A DNA stretch of 64,000 nt from assembly GCF_907164575.1 (NCBI RefSeq), contig NZ_CAJQYY010000002.1:1-64000 (forward strand). The letters are read 5' to 3'. This DNA is from Paraburkholderia gardini. Its GTDB lineage: Bacteria > Pseudomonadota > Gammaproteobacteria > Burkholderiales > Burkholderiaceae. The position numbers and the translations under genes were made by a program. Below the pieces are notes generated by a model. The model was not told where the DNA came from, ran no database searches, and saw only the letters and a list, made by a program, of their open reading frames with translations. Shown one piece after another: positions 45,938-55,053 of the stretch (position 1 is its first letter; each line of letters opens with the position of its first letter).

Positions 45938-48169
45938 TCAGGCGCTCAGATATTCCTGCACCGCCGCATAACCGCGCGAATAGTTGCCGCGCGCGCGCGC
46001 CGGCATCGCATTGAAAATCGCGCCCTGCACCGTCACGCCCGCGTTGTTCAGGCGCTTGAGCGCATCGTTGATCTCGGGCTCGCTATGCATGCCCGAACGC
46101 AGCACAAGGAACGTGGCGCCCGCGTGCACCGCGACAATCGATGCGTCGGTCACGGCGAGCACCGGCGGCGTGTCGATCAGGATCACGTCGTAGCGCGTCG
46201 CAAGCGCGTCGAGATACGTCTGCAGACGCGGTGACATCAGCAGCTCCGACGGATTCGGCGGACGGTGGCCACACGAGATGAAGCTCATGTTCTCGGTTTC
46301 CGTATGACGGATCGCTTCCTCGAGCGAGATCTGGCCGCTCAGCAGTTCCGACAGACCGTTGTCCTGCGTGCCGCCGAGGTAACGTTCCAGCGAGCCACGC
46401 CGCATGTCGCCGTCGATCAGCAGCACGCGCTTGCCGGAATGCGCGAGCAGCGTCGCGAGATTGACCGTCAGGAAGCTCTTGCCGACGCCAGGCATCGGGC
46501 CCGTCAGCACGACGATGCGGTTGCGCGCATCCATCATCGTGAACTGCATCGAGGTGCGCAGGCTGCGCATGCTTTCGACCGTCGCGTCCTTCGGGCGGGC
46601 CGCCGCCAGCACCTTGCGCAGACGGTTGCCGCCCCGCTCGAAGCTGCTTTCCAGCACCGCCTGCTCCGGGCTCATCGGCACGAGGCCGAACACCGGCAGG
46701 TGGAACATGCGCTCGACGTGCTCCGGATCGTCGATGCCCTTGAAGAGGTTGCGGCGCAGGAACACGAAACCGGTGCCCACGATCAGACCGAGGATTACCG
46801 CCGCCGAGATGATCAGCGTCTTCTTCGGCTTGACCGGAGCACCCGGACGCAGCGCGGCATCGACGATATGCACGTTGCCGCCCGTGCCGGCCTTCTGCAC
46901 CTCCAGTTCCTGCACGCGGTTCAGCAACAGCACGTAGATGTCTTCGGCGACCTTGGCGTCGCGTTGCAGCTGCACGGCCTTCACTTCGGTGGCCGGCAGA
47001 TTGCGGAAGCGGTCAGCGTATTTCTCGCGCTGCGCCTGCAGTTCGGCGAGCTGCTGGCGCGCGGCGATCAGCATCGGATGATCGTTGCCGAAGCGCTGTT
47101 CGAGCGACGCGATCTGGATACGCATCGCGGAAATCTGCGATTCGTACTGCACGCTGCCTTCGAGGTAGACCTTTGCTTCATCGCTCGCATTGATCGAGCC
47201 GGACTTGCTCTGATAGGCGGTCAGCGCGGCTTCGGCGCGTTCGAGATCGCCCTTCAGCCGCGGCTCCTCGCTCTTCAGGAAGTCGAGCATCTTGCTCGCA
47301 TCGGCCTGCTTGCTTGCGATGTGCTGACGCAGATACGACATCGCGAGCGCGTTGGCGATTTCCGCGGCGCGCTGCGGGTCCTGGTTGTCCAGCGAAATCT
47401 GGATGACGCCCGTGCCCTTGCCCTGCTCCGACACCTTGATCGCCGACTGGAACGCCGCAATCGCGTCGAGATCGTTCGCGCGCATCACGTTGAACTGCGT
47501 GCCCGGACGCGCGACGAGCCGGTTGACGAGGATCGATACGCCGCCGCCCTGCGCCGGCTGGCCTGTCTGGCCGCGCAGCAGCAGCGAGCCGTTGGGCGCC
47601 TGGAGTTCGAACTGGCCGTTTTCCAGCGCGGTCATGATCATCTTCTGACCTTCGAGCGCGGGCGGCACTTCGACGTAATCGACGTTGGCGATTTCACCGC
47701 CCCACGCGTAGCCGCTGAAGCGGTCGAAGCCCGGCCACGGACGCGCCGGTTCGCCCGGCGTCGCAAGACGCGCGGCGATGCTGCCGATCACCGGCAACAT
47801 CCTCGGCGCGACGCTGAAGTTCAGCTTCAGCTGCTGGACGACTGGTGCCACCACGCCGCGGCTCTTGATCATTTCGATCTCGGCGTCGGTCGGCAGCGCC
47901 GTCTGGCCGGTCGTGATGTTCGCGCCGGTCTGCGTCTGCGTGAGCGCCTGCGACGTGTTGTCGGACTGCTCGACACGCACGTGCGCATCGGCCGAATACA
48001 CCGGCTTCGCGACGTAGCAATAGAACACGGCGACCGCGACGATCGACAGCGCAATGGCGATCAGCCACCAGATGTCGTCGATGATCACCTGCACCAGTTG
48101 ACCGAGGACGACGTCCTCTTCTTCGGTCCTGGCCGGTCCGGCCAGATGAGTGTTTGCGTGAGTGCTCAC
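45938..48169 (-). CDS. bceF: Polysaccharide co-polymerase/tyrosine autokinase (BceF)
   Basis: This is a 743-residue BY-kinase fused to a Wzz-type chain-length domain. The first membrane helix is at about 30-50 and the second near 455-475 (TLIISAAVILGLIVGTGFVF), with a large periplasmic coiled-coil region between them. The cytosolic kinase has Walker A GPMPGVGKS (557-565), A' LLIDGDMRRG and Walker B DVILIDTPP. The end carries tyrosines Y730, Y734 and Y740 for autophosphorylation. It works with BceE in export and is dephosphorylated by BceD-type phosphatases. The start is GTG at 48169 after AGGATCG. Only three clustered tyrosines are seen, fewer than in Wzc. Confidence 0.95.
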   Translation of the reverse strand: MSTHANTHLAGPARTEEEDVVLGQLVQVIIDDIWWLIAIALSIVAVAVFYCYVAKPVYSADAHVRVEQSDNTSQALTQTQTGANITTGQTALPTDAEIEMIKSRGVVAPVVQQLKLNFSVAPRMLPVIGSIAARLATPGEPARPWPGFDRFSGYAWGGEIANVDYVEVPPALEGQKMIMTALENGQFELQAPNGSLLLRGQTGQPAQGGGVSILVNRLVARPGTQFNVMRANDLDAIAAFQSAIKVSEQGKGTGVIQISLDNQDPQRAAEIANALAMSYLRQHIASKQADASKMLDFLKSEEPRLKGDLERAEAALTAYQSKSGSINASDEAKVYLEGSVQYESQISAMRIQIASLEQRFGNDHPMLIAARQQLAELQAQREKYADRFRNLPATEVKAVQLQRDAKVAEDIYVLLLNRVQELEVQKAGTGGNVHIVDAALRPGAPVKPKKTLIISAAVILGLIVGTGFVFLRRNLFKGIDDPEHVERMFHLPVFGLVPMSPEQAVLESSFERGGNRLRKVLAAARPKDATVESMRSLRTSMQFTMMDARNRIVVLTGPMPGVGKSFLTVNLATLLAHSGKRVLLIDGDMRRGSLERYLGGTQDNGLSELLSGQISLEEAIRHTETENMSFISCGHRPPNPSELLMSPRLQTYLDALATRYDVILIDTPPVLAVTDASIVAVHAGATFLVLRSGMHSEPEINDALKRLNNAGVTVQGAIFNAMPARARGNYSRGYAAVQEYLSA

Positions 48170-48259
48170 AGTTCGATCCTGGTTGGTTCACCTTGGGCCC
48201 GCGCGGTCCGCGACGATGTTCCGTGCGGGCCTCGCGGGCTGTCGGCGGGTCATGTGCGA

Positions 48260-49429
48260 CTAGCGCGTCAACTGCTTCAGATAGAACAACGTCTGGACGG
48301 TCGGCAGCACCTGCTGCAGCACGCGGTTGAACGTTGTCGACGCGGCGGTGCCCACGTAGACCACATCCATCGGTTGCAACTGGAACTGCGCGGACAGCAT
48401 GATGGCGTCCGGCTGCGTCATGTCGAGGCGATACACGTCGGGCGTCGTCGGGTGGTCCTTCATGCCGCGCATCACGTAGATCTGGCGCGGATTCGCATCG
48501 GTGTCGAGAATGCCGCCTGCCTGCGTGAGCGCATCGGCGATCGTGAGACGCCCCTTGATCATCTGCAGCTGCACCGGCGCCTTCACTTCGCCCATCACGA
48601 ACACCCGGCTGTCAATGCGGTCCGGCACGTTGATGATGTCGCCGTTCTGCAGCATCACGTTCTGCGAGACGTCGCCGTTATCGAGCATGCGGTTCGCGTC
48701 GAGTACGTACAGCTTCTTGTTGCGCGTGAGGCGCACGCGCTGCAGGTCGGCGTCGGTAGTGAAGCCGCCGGAGCGTGTGATCGCGTCGACCAGCGACAGT
48801 GGCACGTCGCTGATGGCAAGCGGCCCGGGCGTCTTCACCTGGCCTGTCACCTGCACCTTCTGGCTGCGATACGACAGGATGCGCACGTCCACCTGCGGGT
48901 TCCTGATGTAGGGCACCAGGCCCGCGGCCAGCTGGTCGCGCAGCTGGCCCACCGTCTTGCCGGCGGCATGGATGCGGCCGATGAACGGGAAGTAGATCGT
49001 GCCGTCGGAGGCGACGGTCTGGCCGTACGGATCGGCCTGGCCCGGCAATGCCGTCGTGTACGGCTGCTGCAGCACCGCGCCGACCGACTGCGTCGTGTTG
49101 CCGCCGGCGGACAGCGTGCTGCCGTTAGGCGTCGTGAGTTCAGGGTGATCCCATACCGTCACGCCCAGGATGTCCTGCGGCATGATCCGGTAGACCCATT
49201 GCGACGGATCGGCAAAGCGCGATTGCGGCAGCACCTGCGGCACGGCGGCGGCCTTCGCCTGATCCATCACGACCTGCGCGGTGATCAGATGCACCGGATA
49301 GTCTTCAGCGGGTGCGCTTTGCGGTTCTTCCTTCAGCCGCGACGTGTCGAGGTAATTCCCCGGCGCGGTCGCACAGGCCGACAGAAAGAGCGTCAGCAAC
49401 AGAGAGAGTGTGAGATTTCGCATCAGCAT
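48260..49429 (-). CDS. bceE: Outer-membrane polysaccharide export lipoprotein, Wza-like (BceE)
   Basis: The 389-residue lipoprotein has a lipobox in LSLLLTLFLSACATAPG (Cys near residue 20). The poly-export domain follows (YRIMPQDILGVTVWDHPELT; IYFPFIGRIHAAGKTVGQLR), then SLBB-type repeats (VQVTGQVKTPGPLAISDVPL; VFVMGEVKAPVQLQMIKGRL). It should form the outer-membrane channel for the EPS together with BceF. The start is ATG at 49429, with a second ATG at 49423 that overlaps the bceD stop (TGATG). The long open frame upstream is in another frame through bceD and is not supported, except for the slippery-run possibility reported separately. Confidence 0.94.
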   Translation of the reverse strand: MLMRNLTLSLLLTLFLSACATAPGNYLDTSRLKEEPQSAPAEDYPVHLITAQVVMDQAKAAAVPQVLPQSRFADPSQWVYRIMPQDILGVTVWDHPELTTPNGSTLSAGGNTTQSVGAVLQQPYTTALPGQADPYGQTVASDGTIYFPFIGRIHAAGKTVGQLRDQLAAGLVPYIRNPQVDVRILSYRSQKVQVTGQVKTPGPLAISDVPLSLVDAITRSGGFTTDADLQRVRLTRNKKLYVLDANRMLDNGDVSQNVMLQNGDIINVPDRIDSRVFVMGEVKAPVQLQMIKGRLTIADALTQAGGILDTDANPRQIYVMRGMKDHPTTPDVYRLDMTQPDAIMLSAQFQLQPMDVVYVGTAASTTFNRVLQQVLPTVQTLFYLKQLTR

Positions 49430-49866
49430 ATTTTTTTTAGCCATCCCATGACCAGGTGTTCGATGAGCACGAGACTTGCCCGATAGCCGGCTTCGTGTCC
49501 GCCATGCGGATCGGCGACATCGGAGTCCTCCCATTTGCCAAGCGGCCAGACCTTGCCGCGCGAAGTCGGATCGAGTGCCTCGACCTCCTTCACCTGCGCG
49601 CGCTCGGTGACGAGCACCAGATCCGCGTCGCGCACGAGACGGCGGTTCAGGCGTCGCGCCCGGTGTCCGCTGGTGGCGACGCCGTGCTCGGCGAGCAGGC
49701 GCCGCATGACGGGGTCCATGCCGTCGCCGTCGAACGCACGGATGCCCGCCGACTGGAAGACCATGCGCGCGCCCAGACGGGGCAGCGCGCGGGCCTTGAA
49801 CAGCATCTCCGCGGCCGGCGAGCGGCACACGTTGGCGTGGCAGACGACGAGAACGTTGGCGAACAT
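49423..49866 (-). CDS. bceD: Low-molecular-weight protein-tyrosine phosphatase (BceD)
   Basis: The 147-residue cytosolic phosphatase has the P-loop CHANVCRS (C9-x5-R15) near its N-terminus and the general-acid aspartate in the DP loop (WEDSDVADPHGG). Both are complete. It removes phosphate from the autophosphorylated kinase BceF and so tunes export and chain length. It lies between bceC (32 bp away) and bceE, with its last codons overlapping the bceE start. A run of eight A lies just before the stop (49431-49438 on the opposite strand). Confidence 0.94.
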   Translation of the reverse strand: MFANVLVVCHANVCRSPAAEMLFKARALPRLGARMVFQSAGIRAFDGDGMDPVMRRLLAEHGVATSGHRARRLNRRLVRDADLVLVTERAQVKEVEALDPTSRGKVWPLGKWEDSDVADPHGGHEAGYRASLVLIEHLVMGWLKKIC

Positions 49867-49898
49867 GGACCGGTTCCGTGATGTAGTGGTGTGCGTGT

Positions 49899-51347
49899 TC
49901 AGCGGGCCGCGGTCGCGGCCCCGCTGACCTGTGCCTCGCGCACGGGTGCTGCCATCGCGGGCGTGACGTCCGCGAGCGCGGCCCGTGCGGGCTGGCGACC
50001 GATCGCGTGATACTCGATGCCGAGTTCCTGCAGCGATTGCGGTTCATACAGATTGCGGCCGTCGAAAATCAGCGGCGACTTCAGCAACGCCTTGAGACTT
50101 TCGAAATCGGGGCTCTTGAAGACTTTCCATTCGGTCAGGATCACGAGCGCGTCGGCATCTTCCGCGACGTCCATTTCCTCGTTCATGAATTCGAGGCGGG
50201 CGCGTTGCTGCGGTGCGTGCTGCAGATCGAGCGCGAACACGCGCTTCGCTTCATCGATCGCGACCGGGTCCCATGCTTTCACGCGTGCGCCGCGCGCGAG
50301 CAGCGCCGCGATCAGACGGCGGCTCGGCGCTTCGCGCATGTCGTCGGTATTCGGCTTGAACGCCAGACCCCAGACGCCGAACGTGCGGCCCGTCAGATCG
50401 GCGCCAAGGCGCATCTCGATCTTGTGCGCGAGAATTTCCTTCTGGTCGTGATTGACGGCTTCCACCGCGTTCAGAATGCGCAGGTCGGCGCTGTGTTCAC
50501 CGGCCGTGCGGATCAGAGCCTGCACGTCCTTCGGAAAACACGATCCGCCGTAGCCGCAGCCGGCGTACAGGAAGTCATAGCCGATGCGCGGATCGGAGCC
50601 GATGCCGCGACGCACGGCTTCGATGTCGGCACCCACGCGGTCGGCGAGATTCGCGAGTTCGTTCATGAACGAGATGCGCGTGGCGAGCATCGCGTTCGCC
50701 GCGTACTTCGTGAATTCGGCGGAACGCACGTCCATATACAGCGTGCGTTCGCGGTTGCGGTTAAACGGCGCATACACGCGTTTCATGACTTCGCGGGCCT
50801 TTTCGCCGGGCACGTCCTCGTCGCAGCCAAGGACGATGCGGTCGGGCCGCGTGAAATCCTCGACGGCCGCGCCTTCCTTCAGGAACTCCGGATTCGACAC
50901 CACCGAGAACATGTGCTTTTCGCCGCGCGCGGCGAGTTCTCCGGCGATCGCTTCGCGCACCCGCAGCGCGGTGCCGACCGGCACCGTCGATTTGTCGACG
51001 ATCACCTTGAAGCCGTTCATGTGGCGGCCGATGTTGCGGGCGGCGGCCAGCACGTATTGCAGGTCGGCGGAACCGTCTTCGTCCGAAGGCGTGCCGACCG
51101 CGATGAACTGCACGTCGCCGTGCGCGACGGCTGCTTCGATGTCGGTCGAGAACTTCAGGCGCCCGGCCTTGCGGTTGCGCGCGATGACTTCCTGCAGGCC
51201 CGGTTCATGGATCGGTACACCGCCGCCGTTGAGCACGTCGATCTTGCGCTGATCGAGATCGAGGCAAAGCACGTCGTTGCCGATGTCGGCAAGACACGCG
51301 CCCGTTACGAGCCCTACATAGCCGGTACCAATGATCGTCAGGTTCAT
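49899..51347 (-). CDS. bceC: UDP-glucose 6-dehydrogenase (BceC)
   Basis: This 482-residue enzyme oxidises UDP-glucose to UDP-glucuronate, the acidic sugar donor of cepacian. It has the NAD motif [20 protein letters not shown] at the N-terminus, the active cysteine in [16 protein letters not shown], and [20 protein letters not shown] in the C-terminal UDP domain. About 25 extra C-terminal residues rich in Ala/Pro follow the usual end. A GAGGTG ribosome site precedes the ATG. It lies between bceB and bceD on the same strand. Confidence 0.95.
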   Translation of the reverse strand: MNLTIIGTGYVGLVTGACLADIGNDVLCLDLDQRKIDVLNGGGVPIHEPGLQEVIARNRKAGRLKFSTDIEAAVAHGDVQFIAVGTPSDEDGSADLQYVLAAARNIGRHMNGFKVIVDKSTVPVGTALRVREAIAGELAARGEKHMFSVVSNPEFLKEGAAVEDFTRPDRIVLGCDEDVPGEKAREVMKRVYAPFNRNRERTLYMDVRSAEFTKYAANAMLATRISFMNELANLADRVGADIEAVRRGIGSDPRIGYDFLYAGCGYGGSCFPKDVQALIRTAGEHSADLRILNAVEAVNHDQKEILAHKIEMRLGADLTGRTFGVWGLAFKPNTDDMREAPSRRLIAALLARGARVKAWDPVAIDEAKRVFALDLQHAPQQRARLEFMNEEMDVAEDADALVILTEWKVFKSPDFESLKALLKSPLIFDGRNLYEPQSLQELGIEYHAIGRQPARAALADVTPAMAAPVREAQVSGAATAAR

Positions 51348-51435
51348 CTGTTACACCTCGAAAATTTGAAGATTCCAGAAGCAGAAAACGTATGTGCCGC
51401 GGTTCGCTGTCCTGTCTTGCGCAACTGCGGTCCGC

Positions 51436-52854
51436 TCAATAAGCGTTGCGACCGGCGAAACCCTTGTAGAGCGTCAGGACGACGATCTTGATGTCGAGCC
51501 AGAAGGTCCAGTGCTGCATGTAGTACAGGTCGAGCTTCACGCGTCCCATCATTTTCTCGATGCGGTCCGTCTCGCCCCGATAGCCGTTGATCTGCGCCCA
51601 GCCGGTGATGCCGGGCTTGATGCGATAACGGTGCATGTAGCCCTTCACCAGGTCCTTGTAGATGTCGTCGTGTTCGAGCGCATGCGGACGGGGACCCACC
51701 ACCGACATCTCGCCCTTCAGCACGTTGATGAACTGCGGCAGTTCATCGAGGCTCGTCTTGCGCAGGAACGCGCCAACCGCCGTGATGCGCGGATCGCCGC
51801 GCGTCGCCTGGGTCACCTTGCCGGCGGTTTCCGCATGCACTTTCATCGAGCGGAACTTGTAGATCTCGAACTCGTGACCGTCGATGCCCTTGCGCTTTTG
51901 CCGGAAAAACACCGGCCCCGGCGACGACAGCTTCACCATCACCGCGATCGCCAGCATCAGCGGCGACAGCGCGGCGAGCGCCGCGAGCGCGAACAGGCGG
52001 TCGAACACGAACTTCGGCAGCACGCGCACATCGGTGATCGGTGAAGCCGCGAGGTTGATCGCCGGCACGCCCAGCAGGTCGACCACCGGCTGGTTGAAAA
52101 GACTCAGGCTGCGTACATCCGGAATGAAGCGGATGTTCACGAACTCGTTGCGAAACTCCATCACGAAGCGGTGAATCGTGCGTTCCTGCGACATCGGCAG
52201 CGCGAGCCACAGTTCGCAAATGCCGCGTGTGCGCATCGCGCGCACCATCCGGTTGAAATCGCGCTCGACGGGAATGCCTTCGAGTTCGGCCGGCAGGTTC
52301 GCGGCGCTCACGGATGCTTCGAGGCGATCGCTCTCGCGACGGCCGCCCGGTTCATCGAACACGATCACGGGGCTAAAGCCTGCTTCCGGGCGGCTCCTCA
52401 TCTGCTCGATCAGAAAGCGCCCGTACAGCGCGCCGCCGACGATCGCCACCGCCTTCTGGTTGTAGCCCTCGCGACGCAGCCCCTTCAGCACGCCGTGTAC
52501 CAGCGCCTTGGTGATCATCAGCAGCACGATCGTCGCGATGGCCCAGTACATGAGCCACAGGCGCGACAGCAGGTCCGAGCGGTGCAGGCTGAAGATCATC
52601 AGGATGCCGGTGCCCTCGACGGCCAGCCAGGCGCCCGATACGCGCCACAACAGGTCGTACACGGGCTTGCCGCGCCATGACTGATAGATCCCGAGCGCAG
52701 GAAAGAACAGGACCATCAGCAGGCAGTTGAACAGCAGCGAGACGCTCTGCATGTCGTTCAGCCACACAAACGTCCCGTGATACACGGCAGCCGCGATCAG
52801 TGCGCCGAGGCCCACCATCGCGATGTCGATAATCCTGGATAGAACGCTCAGCAT
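51436..52854 (-). CDS. bceB: Undecaprenyl-phosphate glucose-1-phosphate transferase (BceB)
   Basis: The 472-residue priming enzyme has four N-terminal membrane helices (about 10-125), a Rossmann-like CoA-binding region (about 140-260; [20 protein letters not shown]), a fifth membrane segment near 290-310, and the C-terminal catalytic domain. That domain has [40 protein letters not shown] and [14 protein letters not shown]. It transfers glucose-1-phosphate from UDP-glucose to undecaprenyl phosphate, the first step of repeat-unit assembly. It is the first gene of the bceB-K operon, divergent from bceA across an AT-rich region. Confidence 0.95.
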   Translation of the reverse strand: MLSVLSRIIDIAMVGLGALIAAAVYHGTFVWLNDMQSVSLLFNCLLMVLFFPALGIYQSWRGKPVYDLLWRVSGAWLAVEGTGILMIFSLHRSDLLSRLWLMYWAIATIVLLMITKALVHGVLKGLRREGYNQKAVAIVGGALYGRFLIEQMRSRPEAGFSPVIVFDEPGGRRESDRLEASVSAANLPAELEGIPVERDFNRMVRAMRTRGICELWLALPMSQERTIHRFVMEFRNEFVNIRFIPDVRSLSLFNQPVVDLLGVPAINLAASPITDVRVLPKFVFDRLFALAALAALSPLMLAIAVMVKLSSPGPVFFRQKRKGIDGHEFEIYKFRSMKVHAETAGKVTQATRGDPRITAVGAFLRKTSLDELPQFINVLKGEMSVVGPRPHALEHDDIYKDLVKGYMHRYRIKPGITGWAQINGYRGETDRIEKMMGRVKLDLYYMQHWTFWLDIKIVVLTLYKGFAGRNAY

Positions 52855-53466
52855 GAGTCGCCCCTCGATTCGTCAGTCAAGTTCCGTCCGTGTCTGTTTG
52901 CATTCGCGCTGTCCCACCGGGCAGCATGGACAGGCGGTCGTGCCGTTCAGCCCGGGCGCCCGTTCATTGGCTCATTGCAATGACGGCGAATCCCGGCTAT
53001 CGGCCTGTCGAGCGAAATATCTGGCCTGAATGAGTGAATACCCTCGTACAGGTATAGATAAAGCGATATTAAAATTCGGGTTGCAAGGCGGCAAAATATC
53101 TCAAATTGTATCGGCAATTGTTACGTTATTTTTTTGCTTTTTGATCAGCAATAGTTGCCGCAAATATTACCTTTTGCCCAGTAAACAGGCAAAATGGACA
53201 CATCTTCCCGCGGCCCGTGGCAGATACCTCGAAGCACCATCGCGTGCTCCCTCGCCATATTTTTTTCGATAAAAAAATACAGCGGCTCTTTTTTCACAGG
53301 TTTTTTTCATTTTTTATTTTTCCCCGCAAATAACCCGGACATATAAGCGTTATTGGCTATTAATTTCACTATTACATTTGAGCAACAGGAATTTAGTGCT
53401 TCTTTTATTGGCAAATTACGTCGTGATACAACTCGACGCATTGATCCAGCCTTCAGGAGCACACGC
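52855..53466. promoter_or_regulatory. AT-rich divergent promoter region, bceB and bceA
   Basis: About 610 bp between the divergent starts of bceB and bceA. From about 53035 to 53440 the composition is strikingly AT-rich for this genome, with repeated T-runs (53129-53135, 53292-53298, 53308-53315) and the dyad caaattg...caattgt near 53102-53121. It must hold promoters for both arms of the EPS cluster. AT-rich leaders like this are common targets of H-NS/MvaT-like proteins. Short open frames inside it have no credible ribosome sites or families. Confidence 0.55.
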
Positions 53467-54981
53467 ATGACAGCGCACATCGCAGCGCCCGACGTCGACA
53501 TTCGGTCCTCAAATGCCGCCACAGTGAAACTCAAAGTTCATCCCGTGATTCTGGCCGGTGGGTCCGGCACCCGGTTGTGGCCGATGTCGCGCGAGCAGCA
53601 TCCGAAGCAGCTGATCGATCTGCTCGGCGATGAATCGCTGCTGCAGTCCACCACACATCGTCTCGACGCGCTCGATGCGGGCTACCCCGTCGCGGACCAG
53701 ATGGTCGTGGTCGGCAACGAGGAGCATCGCTTCACGACCGCGGAGCAACTGCGCGTGAGCGGCAAGGCCGCGCAGCTGATTCTCGAACCGGTCGGGCGTG
53801 ATACCGCTCCGGCGCTGACAGTCGCCGCGCTGTCGATCGTTGCCGATGCCCAGGACGGCTTGATGGTCATCATGCCCGCGGACCATGCGGTGGCGGACGT
53901 CGCGCGTTTTCATGCAAGCGTGAGCGCGGGCGTGCAGCAGGCCGCGCTCGGCCACATCGTGACGATGGGCATCGTGCCCACGCGCGGGGAGACGGGTTAC
54001 GGCTATATCCGCGTAGGCGAAGCCGCGCCGGACGCGGGTACCTCGAATGCGCGGCGGCTCGACCGTTTCGTCGAAAAACCGCATCTCGAACTGGCGCAGC
54101 GCTATGTGAGTTCGGGCGAATACTGGTGGAACAGCGGCATCTTCATCATGCGTGCGTCGACGTGGATCCGCGCGATCAAGCACTTCCAGCCGGCCATTTA
54201 CGCCGCGTGCGCGCAGGCGTTCGCGGGCGGCAAGACCGATGGTGATTTCTTCCGGCTGCAGCGCGAGGCGTTCAGCGCGTCGCCGTCGAATTCGATCGAC
54301 TACGCCGTGATGGAACGGCTGAACACGGATACGTCCGTGTGCGCGGGCGTCGTCGTGCCGCTCGATGCGGGCTGGTCGGATGTCGGTTCATGGGATGCGA
54401 TCTGGCAGATCCTGCCGAAAGACGCGGACCAGAACGTCGGGCGCGGCCATGTGATGTTCGAAGGCGCGGCCTCGACGTTCGCGCATTCGGAAGGTCGACT
54501 GATCGCATGCGTCGGCACGCAGGATCTGGTCGTCGTGGAAACCGCGGACGCGATTCTCGTCGCGGACCGTTCGCGCGTGCAGGACGTGAAGAAGGTGGTC
54601 GGCCGCATCCGCACCGAAAACGGCCCCGAGGCGGCGAACCATCGCAAGGTTCACCGTCCGTGGGGCTACTACGATTCGGTCGATACGGGCGAGCGCTTCC
54701 AGGTGAAACGTATCGTGGTGAAACCGGGCGCACGTCTTTCGTTGCAGATGCATCATCACCGCGCGGAACACTGGATCGTCGTTCGCGGTACGGCACTCGT
54801 CACGCGTGGCGAAGAGCGCTTCATCGTCTCCGAAAACGAGTCGGCCTATATTCCGCTGGGCGTCACCCATCGCCTCGAAAATCCCGGCAAGATGCCGCTC
54901 GAGATCATCGAGGTGCAGTCCGGCTCCTATCTCGGCGAAGACGATATCGTGCGCTTCGACGATACCTACGGACGCCAGTGA
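53467..54981 (+). CDS. bceA: Bifunctional mannose-1-P guanylyltransferase/phosphomannose isomerase (BceA)
   Basis: The 504-residue type II PMI/GMP enzyme has an N-terminal guanylyltransferase domain with VILAGGSGTRLWPMSREQHP at about 27-46 and the acceptor-site FVEKPHLELAQRYVSSGEYW. Its C-terminal cupin isomerase domain carries the metal-binding LQMHHHRAEHWIVV and NESAYIPLGVTHRLENPG. It converts fructose-6-phosphate to mannose-6-phosphate and mannose-1-phosphate to GDP-mannose (phosphomannomutase lies elsewhere). GDP-mannose serves BceN and mannose addition. ATG at 53467 follows GGAG; the frame is open 5' through AT-rich DNA but that part is not protein-like. Confidence 0.95.
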   Translation: MTAHIAAPDVDIRSSNAATVKLKVHPVILAGGSGTRLWPMSREQHPKQLIDLLGDESLLQSTTHRLDALDAGYPVADQMVVVGNEEHRFTTAEQLRVSGKAAQLILEPVGRDTAPALTVAALSIVADAQDGLMVIMPADHAVADVARFHASVSAGVQQAALGHIVTMGIVPTRGETGYGYIRVGEAAPDAGTSNARRLDRFVEKPHLELAQRYVSSGEYWWNSGIFIMRASTWIRAIKHFQPAIYAACAQAFAGGKTDGDFFRLQREAFSASPSNSIDYAVMERLNTDTSVCAGVVVPLDAGWSDVGSWDAIWQILPKDADQNVGRGHVMFEGAASTFAHSEGRLIACVGTQDLVVVETADAILVADRSRVQDVKKVVGRIRTENGPEAANHRKVHRPWGYYDSVDTGERFQVKRIVVKPGARLSLQMHHHRAEHWIVVRGTALVTRGEERFIVSENESAYIPLGVTHRLENPGKMPLEIIEVQSGSYLGEDDIVRFDDTYGRQ

Positions 54982-55053
54982 AGGAACAGCGTGATGTGTT
55001 GTTGTGATCCCGTGGGTCGGTATAACGCTACCGGCCGCGGGTGTCCCCTGCGC

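Noticed and set aside
46265..49486. 1073-residue plus-strand frame opposite bceF and bceE
   Set aside because: Antisense shadow of two well-recognised genes.
52823..53272. Short open frames in the bceA-bceB intergenic region
   Set aside because: No ribosome sites or conserved features; the region is AT-rich control DNA.
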